Source of the DNA: Bacteroidota bacterium
Lineage (GTDB): Bacteria; Bacteroidota; Bacteroidia; AKYH767-A; 2013-40CM-41-45
Reading direction: 5' to 3'
Length of the DNA stretch: 64,000 bases
Assembly (NCBI GenBank): GCA_026391945.1
Contig: JAPLDA010000011.1
Span: 1-64,000, forward strand
This document shows positions 1-7,182 of the stretch, in pieces. The translations under genes and the position numbers were made by a program. Positions within the stretch are counted from its first letter, which is position 1; every line of letters starts with the position of its first letter. The notes below the pieces were generated by a model. That model was not told the origin of the DNA. It searched no databases and saw only the letters and a program-made list of their open reading frames with translations.

Positions 1-623
1 TCCTTGTTCCGGAATTTCTCTTCTGCCATTGAAATCATGGAAGAAGCGGAAGGAAAAACATCATCCACAAAAATGGCATTCGGATGATGAGCTAAAATGG
101 TTTTGCATTTCTCCGCTCCATCACCAAAGAAATAAATGACTTTTTCTTTGAGTGCATCTGAAAAAGAATTTTCATCGATGATCTTCGCTGATACCTTTTC
201 GACGTCATTCAAATGTTCATTGTACATGGCTCCATACACTTCCATCCTGCGTGCATCGATCATGGGGCAAAAAAGAGCGGCGTGCGGAACAGGAAGAACA
301 ATTTTTTTCAGGGCGTTTGCTGCCAGGGATTTCAACGAACTTACCGAAAGCAACGGCTTCTCCAGGGCGTAACAGATGCCTTTGGCAGTAGAAAACCCGA
401 TTCTCAAACCGGTGTATGATCCCGGCCCGCTGCTTACAGCCACTGCATCGAGATCAGAAATGAGTTTGCCGGATTCTTTCAACACATGCGAAATGAAAAG
501 TGTGATGTTCTCCGCATGGGTGAACCCTTTGTTCTCTTCTTTCAAAGACAAAAGTTTTCCATCCTGCGCCAACGCCACAGAGCAAACGGTTGTTGCGGTT
601 TCGATATGAAGGATGAGTGCCAC
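1..623 (-). CDS. tsaB: tRNA threonylcarbamoyladenosine biosynthesis protein TsaB (3' end truncated by window edge; GTG start)
   Basis: Reverse-strand translation reads (M)ALILHIETATTVCSVALAQDGKLLSLKEEN...DAVAVSSGPGSYTGLRIGFSTAKGICYALEKPL, the typical TsaB/YeaZ motif. Not in the ORF track. Confidence 0.9.
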   Translation of the reverse strand, partial: MALILHIETATTVCSVALAQDGKLLSLKEENKGFTHAENITLFISHVLKESGKLISDLDAVAVSSGPGSYTGLRIGFSTAKGICYALEKPLLSVSSLKSLAANALKKIVLPVPHAALFCPMIDARRMEVYGAMYNEHLNDVEKVSAKIIDENSFSDALKEKVIYFFGDGAEKCKTILAHHPNAIFVDDVFPSASSMISMAEEKFRNK

Positions 624-685
624 CGTGAAAAAAAAATGCTGAGAAAAGCGTCCCAGCATTTTTTTAATTAGTCAATGTTGAGATT

Positions 686-2074
686 TTATTTCTTTTCGTT
701 AGAAAATAGTTTTTCTTTTTTCACCACCTCCACAGCATCGCCGTTCTTCAGCATTTTTGCAATGGCGCTGTAAGGAGACGTCACCACTTCCTGTCCTTCT
801 TTGAGGCCTTCTTTTATTTCGATGTAACTATTGTCCTGGATGCCGGGCTTCACAGGCGTTAATTTCACTTTTCCGTTTTCCACGACAAATACACATTCCG
901 TTTTTTTGTCTTCCTCTTTTTTGGTGGTTTTGTTTTTATCGTTCGTCACTTTCAACGCATCGTCATTTTCAAGCTGGTCTCCGTTGTTCATTCCCATCGG
1001 TCCTTTCTGAGTTGTATCGCGTGTAGTCACCGACTGGATCGGAACGGAAATTACATCTGCCACTTTCTTTGTTTGAATATCGACTGTTGCCGACATGCCG
1101 GGGTTGAAAACACTTTTCGTGAGATGCAAAGAATCTGACATCGCCTGGTACGATTCACGCAGGATGCGAACCTTCACCGTGAAGTTGGTGACCTGGTCGG
1201 CGCTGATTCCTGTCGTGTTCGCTGAGTTAGCTACGGACGTCACCACGCCCTGGAATTTTTTTCCGAGGTAAGCATCCACGTCTATTGTTGCAGTGTCGCC
1301 GATGTTCACGCGCACAATGTCATTCTCATTCACTTCCACATCCACTTCCATTTCATTCAGGTTGGCCAGGCGCATCATTTCCGTTCCGGCCATCTGCGAA
1401 GTTCCGACCACGCGTTCACCTTTTTCAACATTCAGTTTCGAAATGGTGGCATCCACAGGAGCGAAGATGGTAGTTTTCTTCAGGTTGTCCTGCGCCTGTT
1501 TGAGAGATGCATCTGAACTTTTCAGGTTGTATTCTGAACCGTCTACCGATTTCACCGCGGCATCCACTTCCGCTTTGGCCACTTCGTAAGAAGATTTAAT
1601 GGTTTCCCAGTCGGATGCAGAAATCAGTTTCTCATCATATAATTTTTTATTCCGGTTGTAATTCAGTTCGGTTCTTTGAAATTGCGATTGTGTTTGTACC
1701 AGCCTTGCTTTCGCGCTTTCGAGGCTCGCCCTCGTGGAATTTACAGAAGCGAACATCTGGTCAACGATGGATTGATAAATGTCGGGAAGGATCTTGGCGA
1801 GCAGGTCACCTTTTTTCACGCGCTGTCCTTCTTTCACATACAGTTCCACGATTTCTCCTGAGACATCCGGGGAAATTTTCACTTCCACTTCCGGTTGAAT
1901 TTTTCCGCTGGCGGAGACCGTTTCAAAAATAGTTCGTTTGGTTACTTTTTCAACGGCCACCATTTTCTTCTCTTCACCGCCGATCCATCCGGCTTTTTTG
2001 CCGATGATGGCAAATACAATCAGCACAACAACGATGATGATGAGCCAACGGAGCAACTTATTTTTCTTTTTCAT
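686..2074 (-). CDS. HlyD/MacA-type efflux periplasmic adaptor subunit
   Basis: N-terminal TM, biotinyl-lipoyl-like segment (SPDVSGEIVELYVKEGQRVKKGDLLAKI), coiled coil, barrel domain. Confidence 0.9.
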   Translation of the reverse strand: MKKKNKLLRWLIIIVVVLIVFAIIGKKAGWIGGEEKKMVAVEKVTKRTIFETVSASGKIQPEVEVKISPDVSGEIVELYVKEGQRVKKGDLLAKILPDIYQSIVDQMFASVNSTRASLESAKARLVQTQSQFQRTELNYNRNKKLYDEKLISASDWETIKSSYEVAKAEVDAAVKSVDGSEYNLKSSDASLKQAQDNLKKTTIFAPVDATISKLNVEKGERVVGTSQMAGTEMMRLANLNEMEVDVEVNENDIVRVNIGDTATIDVDAYLGKKFQGVVTSVANSANTTGISADQVTNFTVKVRILRESYQAMSDSLHLTKSVFNPGMSATVDIQTKKVADVISVPIQSVTTRDTTQKGPMGMNNGDQLENDDALKVTNDKNKTTKKEEDKKTECVFVVENGKVKLTPVKPGIQDNSYIEIKEGLKEGQEVVTSPYSAIAKMLKNGDAVEVVKKEKLFSNEKK

Positions 2075-2168
2075 ATTTATTATTTTCGTATGGTATGTGA
2101 ATTACGAATGAATCCGCAATTTAAAATTCGCAATCCGAAATTAATGAATTCAATGTGCAAACGATGAA

Positions 2169-3590
2169 TCAAAACGCCAACGGTTTCCCCTGGTAAAAGT
2201 CAAGTATCTTTAACCGGAAGATGTAATCGTATTTGGCTTGCAGCAAATCCGCTTTAGCTTTCGCGAGGTTATTTTTTGAAAGCAGGTAATCGTATGTGCT
2301 GATCAGCCCGAGGTTGTATTTCTGTTCGTTGTAATGGAATGCTTCGTCAAGCGCCTGCAGGCTTTTTTCATTTGCCAGGTATTTTTTGTAGGATGCATTT
2401 GCATCGGCAACGGCCTGCTGCACGCTTTTGTAAAGTGATTTTTTTGTGGATTCAAGAGTCAGCCGCGACTGCTCCAGGTTTATTTTTGCATGAGCGATGC
2501 TGGTTTTCGTCGACCAACTGTTGAAAATTGGAACCGACAAATTAAATCCCAACGATTTGCTGAGGTTATCATTGAATTGATCCTTGAACGGCTTCTTCTC
2601 GAACGTTGCTGTTGCAGATGGGATGAATGAGAATACGGTATCGAGTGTATTGGTATACCCGATCGGGTCAGGAGCGCCGTATGTATAATTCACCAGCCGT
2701 TCCTGGGCAGAGGAATAATTGGTGCTTAACGACCCGCCTAAAGATAATTTCGGGTAACGCCCGCCGCGGGCAATCGACAGCCCTTTCTCAGCACTCTTCA
2801 CCCTGAACTCGGAACTTTTAATGTCGGGTTGTGAATTCACAGCCATACTATAAACATTGTTTACATCTGCCGTTTGTAAAACTCCGGAAGGAATATCCAC
2901 TTTAGGATCGATGATGTTAAAGTCTTTTACAGAATCGAGTTCGAGCAATTGAGTGAGTGAAAGCACCGACTGGTCAACCTGCGATTGTGCATTCACCAGC
3001 CGCACTTCATCCGAAGCATACTGCGCTTCCATGTCGAGGATATTTCCTTTTGAAACGGCTCCGAGTTCATACATGCGCTGGGTTTTATCGCGCTGCAGTT
3101 TGGTGGCATCCACCTGTTCGGTCGTGCTTGCCAATAATTCCCGGTTGTATAAAACCTGTAAATAAAAAGTAACGACGTTCAGCGAAATATCATTTTTTAT
3201 TTTGGCAAGGTCGAACTGGCTTGCTTTGTAATTGAGCTTACTTTGTTTCAGTGAATTCTGCAACTGGAATCCTTCGAAAACAGGAATGCTGCTGCTTACC
3301 GAGAAATTATTCGAGCGAACCTGGTTGGTGGTGTATTGGTTGGAAGTGGGATCAATGCTTCTTCCGTAATAATAATTCTGTGACACGTTGCCGTTCAGGC
3401 TTGGAAAAAATCCGGCGATGCTTTGCTCGTAGCTTTCTTTGGATGACTCGACATTCAGCGATGATTGCTTGACAGAAATATTGTGGCTCAACGCATAATC
3501 GAGACACTGTTGCAGCGACCACGGTTGCTGTGCGTTGCTTTGAAACGGCAAAAGAAAATACAAAGCGATGAGGCCTGAAAATAATTTCAT
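2169..3590 (-). CDS. TolC family outer membrane efflux protein
   Basis: Signal peptide, WSLQQCLDYALSHNISVKQ start, TolC-like repeats; directly downstream of the adaptor. Confidence 0.9.
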   Translation of the reverse strand: MKLFSGLIALYFLLPFQSNAQQPWSLQQCLDYALSHNISVKQSSLNVESSKESYEQSIAGFFPSLNGNVSQNYYYGRSIDPTSNQYTTNQVRSNNFSVSSSIPVFEGFQLQNSLKQSKLNYKASQFDLAKIKNDISLNVVTFYLQVLYNRELLASTTEQVDATKLQRDKTQRMYELGAVSKGNILDMEAQYASDEVRLVNAQSQVDQSVLSLTQLLELDSVKDFNIIDPKVDIPSGVLQTADVNNVYSMAVNSQPDIKSSEFRVKSAEKGLSIARGGRYPKLSLGGSLSTNYSSAQERLVNYTYGAPDPIGYTNTLDTVFSFIPSATATFEKKPFKDQFNDNLSKSLGFNLSVPIFNSWSTKTSIAHAKINLEQSRLTLESTKKSLYKSVQQAVADANASYKKYLANEKSLQALDEAFHYNEQKYNLGLISTYDYLLSKNNLAKAKADLLQAKYDYIFRLKILDFYQGKPLAF

Positions 3591-3706
3591 AATTCTTCGT
3601 GTAAGAATTTCAAAGGTGCAAAGTAAAACAAAAGAAAAGATAAAAAAATACCTTAACGAAGATTAACAATGAATGTATTGTTAAAAATCACCGATTTAGG
3701 AATGCT

Positions 3707-4519
3707 TCAGTGATTCCCTTCCCTGACGCTTTTCTTCAGGTCGTCAATGTTTTTTTCAATGTTCAGGATGGCTGAACGAAGCCCGTCTTTGCTGAACGAT
3801 TCGCCGGGCAATTCGTTGCTCATGTAATTGCAAAACTTCCACACTTCCTTCACTTCGTTGACATTGATTTCATAAGGATCATAAACGGAATTCAGGGATT
3901 TGAGCAGCAGATTTTTTTTCTTTTTAATCTGGTTGTAAGCCAGTTTAAAAACAATCCCTTCATCCTGCGTAAGCAGCACATAGGCATGACCATCCTTGAT
4001 GTCGTACCAGTTTTCGAGGTATTCACCGATCACCCAGCTTTTATCAGGTATCGGCAGCATCGAATCGCCGCTGATCTGGAACATCCGGTATTTCCGGTCG
4101 CTGAGCAGGATGGGCAACTGGAAGGAAGGAAGTTTTTTCATGAACTCCGGATCAGCATAACCGTTTTTATATCCGGCTTTTGCTTTCAGGTGAACCACTT
4201 CAATGTTCTCTTTGTTGTGGCTGTCGACCGTTGTTGCCAGCACACGCAAACGGGAGCCGGTCACATACACGTCATTCCCCTTTTCCAGTTCCGAAAGCTG
4301 GAACTGTGAAAACTTGCTCATGTCCATCTTCACCAGCGTATCAATCGACACTTTGAAGTATTTTGAAAAGGCAAGCAAGGCATCGAGCGTCGGGTTTTTT
4401 ATGCTTCCGTTTTCATAGCTGTTCAATGTGCTGCGACTGAAACCAAGTTCATTGGCAACCACGTCCTGCGTCCGGTCTTTGCGGATACGCATCAGTTTGA
4501 TGTTGGAATTAAAATACAT
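3707..4519 (-). CDS. XRE-family HTH transcriptional regulator with S24/LexA-like C-terminal domain
   Basis: HTH MRIRKDRTQDVVANELGFSRSTLNSYENG; S24 motif FQISGDSMLPIPDKSWVIGEY. Confidence 0.85.
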   Translation of the reverse strand: MYFNSNIKLMRIRKDRTQDVVANELGFSRSTLNSYENGSIKNPTLDALLAFSKYFKVSIDTLVKMDMSKFSQFQLSELEKGNDVYVTGSRLRVLATTVDSHNKENIEVVHLKAKAGYKNGYADPEFMKKLPSFQLPILLSDRKYRMFQISGDSMLPIPDKSWVIGEYLENWYDIKDGHAYVLLTQDEGIVFKLAYNQIKKKKNLLLKSLNSVYDPYEINVNEVKEVWKFCNYMSNELPGESFSKDGLRSAILNIEKNIDDLKKSVREGNH

Positions 4520-4600
4520 GTTGATTTTTTTTAGGTTGAAAGTTGTTGTATCTGCAGATTGGAATCCATCAATCGTGATTCAATATTTCAAAATGGTTCT

Positions 4601-4652
4601 CGCAAAGATTCAAAGAACGCGAAGAAATCTTTGCGCCCTTTGCGTCTTTGCG
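4601..4652. repeat. Imperfect inverted repeat, 24-nt arms, 4-nt loop, 8-bp phased (cgcaaag)
   Basis: Left arm cgcaaagattcaaagaacgcgaag; right arm ctttgcgccctttgcgtctttgcg; 19/24 complementary. Confidence 0.85.
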
Positions 4653-4766
4653 CGAAAGAAATCAAACCGAGGCATTACCCTCTTTTGGAATGGGCGTAAA
4701 GATAATGAATTATGACTACATTAGGATCAATTCAAATGATTGTAATAATATCATAAATAAAACGCC

Positions 4767-5831
4767 ATGCCGGGACCAAATGAAATACGCGGAAGAGGAG
4801 CGCAGATACAGACGTACAACCGTTTTCTTCAGCACCAGGTGGTGGCCGAACACATTGAAGGACTTGACGAACCGTTGCTGACGGATGAACGGACAAAAGT
4901 ATTCATCGAAAATCCGCGGAAGGTGGTGAACAAAATGAAAAGCCCTGATATCGGGATGTACAGCACCCTCAATCCATACCAGGGCTGCGAACACGGATGC
5001 GTGTACTGCTATGCACGGAACACACACAACTATTACGGCTTCAGCGCGGGACTTGATTTTGAAAGAAAAATTATTGTGAAGCCGGGCGCGGCAAAACTGC
5101 TGAGAAAATATTTTGATAACCCGAACTATCAGCCCGAACCCATCACGTTCTCCGGAAATACAGATTGTTACCAGCCGCTCGAACGCCAGTTCAAAATCAC
5201 AAGATCGTTACTCGAAGTGATGCTGGAATATAAAAACCCGGTGGGCATCATCACCAAGAACAGTCTTATCCTGAGGGATCTTGATTTGCTGAAAGAACTG
5301 GCGGCAAACAACCTCGTTCATGTGATGATCTCCATTACGTCGCTGAAAGAAGAACTTCGTCTGGCAATGGAGCCGCGAACGGCCACAGCTAAAAAACGTT
5401 TACAGGTCGTTGAAGTGTTGTCAAAAAATAATATTCCCACCGGTGTGATGACGGCGCCCATCATTCCCGGGATGAACAGTGATGAAATTTCAGCCATCAT
5501 CAAAGCCGTTGCCGAAAGAGGTGCCATCACAGCCGGGTACACCATCGTGCGGCTGAATGGTGAAATCAAACATATTTTTCAGGAGTGGCTTTATAAAAAT
5601 TTTCCGGACGCTGCGGATAAAGTGTGGAACCAAATCAAAGAATGTCACAATGGACAGGTGAATGACAGTCGGTTCGGAAAGAGAATGAGCGGTGATGGAA
5701 AAATTGCTGAATCCATCGGGCAGTTGTTTTCTGTTTCAGTGAAAAAATACCTGAGCGGAAGAAAAATGCCTCCTTATAACCGTTCACTTTTTAACAGGCC
5801 ATCGAAAAAAATTCAATTGGAATTGTTCTGA
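4767..5831 (+). CDS. Radical SAM protein, PA0069/SplB-like family
   Basis: CEHGCVYCYAR (CX3CX2C) cluster motif; NPYQGCEHGCVYCYARNTHNYYGFSAGLDFE. Confidence 0.9.
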   Translation: MPGPNEIRGRGAQIQTYNRFLQHQVVAEHIEGLDEPLLTDERTKVFIENPRKVVNKMKSPDIGMYSTLNPYQGCEHGCVYCYARNTHNYYGFSAGLDFERKIIVKPGAAKLLRKYFDNPNYQPEPITFSGNTDCYQPLERQFKITRSLLEVMLEYKNPVGIITKNSLILRDLDLLKELAANNLVHVMISITSLKEELRLAMEPRTATAKKRLQVVEVLSKNNIPTGVMTAPIIPGMNSDEISAIIKAVAERGAITAGYTIVRLNGEIKHIFQEWLYKNFPDAADKVWNQIKECHNGQVNDSRFGKRMSGDGKIAESIGQLFSVSVKKYLSGRKMPPYNRSLFNRPSKKIQLELF

Positions 5832-5870
5832 TGAAAACGATGCAAAAAATATTTTTATTAATGAAACTAT

Positions 5871-5906
5871 GATTTCAGAAGTCGCCGAAGGCGGCGCACT
5901 GAAATC
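5871..5906. repeat. Hairpin gatttcag...gcc-gaa-ggc...ctgaaatc
   Basis: Perfect 8-bp outer inverted repeat with nested cgcc/ggcg stem. Confidence 0.7.
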
Positions 5907-5920
5907 ATTAAGTCGAATTT

Positions 5921-6036
5921 ATCCCGAGCAACGTCGAGGGCTTAGTACCGAGCAATGTCGAGGGCTTAGTACCGAGCAATGTCGAGGGCTTAGTACCGAG
6001 CAATGTCGAGGGCTTAGTACCGAGCAATGTCGAGGG
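5921..6036. repeat. Tandem repeat, 24-bp unit cttagtaccgagcaatgtcgaggg, four perfect copies plus one degenerate partial copy
   Basis: Exact copies at 5941-5964, 5965-5988, 5989-6012 and 6013-6036; degenerate atcccgagcaacgtcgaggg at 5921-5940. Confidence 0.95.
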
Positions 6037-6047
6037 ATCTGGTCAAT

Positions 6048-6069
6048 ACCTCGCAGCTTGCTGCGGGGT
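6048..6069. repeat. Hairpin acctcgcagc-tt-gctgcggggt
   Basis: About 10-bp stem with one G-T pair and a 2-nt loop, at the end of the tandem-repeat block. Confidence 0.75.
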
Positions 6070-6072
6070 CAT

Positions 6073-7041
6073 TCACTGAATCACGATCTTATGTGTTTCC
6101 GTTTTGTTTTCATTGAGGAATGAGATCGAATAAATTCCGGGCTGCAGGCGGCTTACATCAATGAGTTCTTTTTTCGGATTCGTCATTTCATTCGTATACA
6201 CGTTCCTTCCTGAAATATCAGAAATGGTGATCCTCACTTTACCGGTCACGTTGTTTCTGAAATCAACGGATAAATTATTTTGGTGCAGCGGAACAGGATA
6301 AACGGAAGTGAGATTCACAGTTTGTTCATCGTCAATGGTACTCGTGACGAGGTTGAAAAGAGCAGCAACTTCCGCAGCGTTGATGGCACGGTTGTAAACA
6401 AAAATATCATCAAAACTTCCGTTGGCATTTAATGCAGCAGGCTGCCAGGGCGCTCCACCAACGGTAAACGTCCAGGTGGCCGTAGTACCGACTCCGGTTG
6501 TACCGGCAACGATGCTGTCAACAGGAACGCCATTGATATAGACTCTCAGGTATTCATTCGCCTTGTACGACATGGCAAGGTGAGTCCATGTATTGTTCGG
6601 AACCGTATTTGCTTTTAACCGGTAATGAACGCTGCTTAAATCCCAGATCTCAGCATCGAGTTTGTTCGAATCTACTCCCAGCAGGTAGCCGCCGCCAACC
6701 ACTGCACGCCCGGCGATTTTCTGATCGGGTACGGCATTCGGAAGTTTTACCCAAGCAGCGAGTGTGACTTCTGTCGGAGCCAGCAAGGCATTGATGGCTG
6801 CCGTAAAATAATCGGGATGAGAGGAGGTTAACAGGTAGGCACCGGTTGCGTTGCCATAACGGTCGGGAGTGCCGGCGGGGCTGTTGTGAATTGTGAGGTC
6901 GAGATGATTTGACGTTGCATCGAGAGGAGAGTTGTTCATCGGGTAATTGGCAACCAAACCCAACGATAAGTTTACCTGAGCAACAGCAGTGATCGCAAAG
7001 AATGCAAATACGAAACTAAGAAGAGTGAATGTTTTCAACAT
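6073..7041 (-). CDS. LamG-like (concanavalin fold) domain protein with T9SS type A sorting domain
   Basis: Signal peptide; LAAWVKLPNAVPDQKIAGR...NTWTHLAMSYKANEYLRVYINGVPVDS (LamG); C-terminal VYPVPLHQNNLSVDF...QPGIYSISFLNENKTETHKIVIQ. Confidence 0.85.
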   Translation of the reverse strand: MLKTFTLLSFVFAFFAITAVAQVNLSLGLVANYPMNNSPLDATSNHLDLTIHNSPAGTPDRYGNATGAYLLTSSHPDYFTAAINALLAPTEVTLAAWVKLPNAVPDQKIAGRAVVGGGYLLGVDSNKLDAEIWDLSSVHYRLKANTVPNNTWTHLAMSYKANEYLRVYINGVPVDSIVAGTTGVGTTATWTFTVGGAPWQPAALNANGSFDDIFVYNRAINAAEVAALFNLVTSTIDDEQTVNLTSVYPVPLHQNNLSVDFRNNVTGKVRITISDISGRNVYTNEMTNPKKELIDVSRLQPGIYSISFLNENKTETHKIVIQ

Positions 7042-7095
7042 GGCTATTGAATTTTTGGAACGTGTTGAACAAAAGTATAAAACAATTCGAAAGAA

Positions 7096-7136
7096 CCCAC
7101 CACCGGGCAGGTGTTATATACCTGACCGGTGGTGGG
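7096..7136 (-). terminator. Strong stem-loop downstream of 7183-9870
   Basis: cccaccaccgg-g-caggt / acctg-a-ccggtggtggg, 16 pairs with one mismatch. The U-tract is weak on the minus strand. Confidence 0.55.
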
Positions 7137-7182
7137 CTTTGCTTACTCTTCAGAAAACCTCATTGAAAAGGTTCCACTGATA

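Noticed and set aside
2095-2165. AT-rich gap with aattcgcaatccgaaatt-like motifs resembling a phased repeat
   Set aside because: Phasing and arm complementarity too weak to distinguish from AT-rich background.
5921-6036. Possible CRISPR array
   Set aside because: Units are directly abutting 24-mers with no spacers and no cas genes nearby.
5869-6123. 84-aa ORF with STEQCRGL repeats
   Set aside because: The peptide repeat is just the 24-bp DNA tandem repeat read in frame, between two hairpins; no start context or domain. Treated as noncoding repeat.
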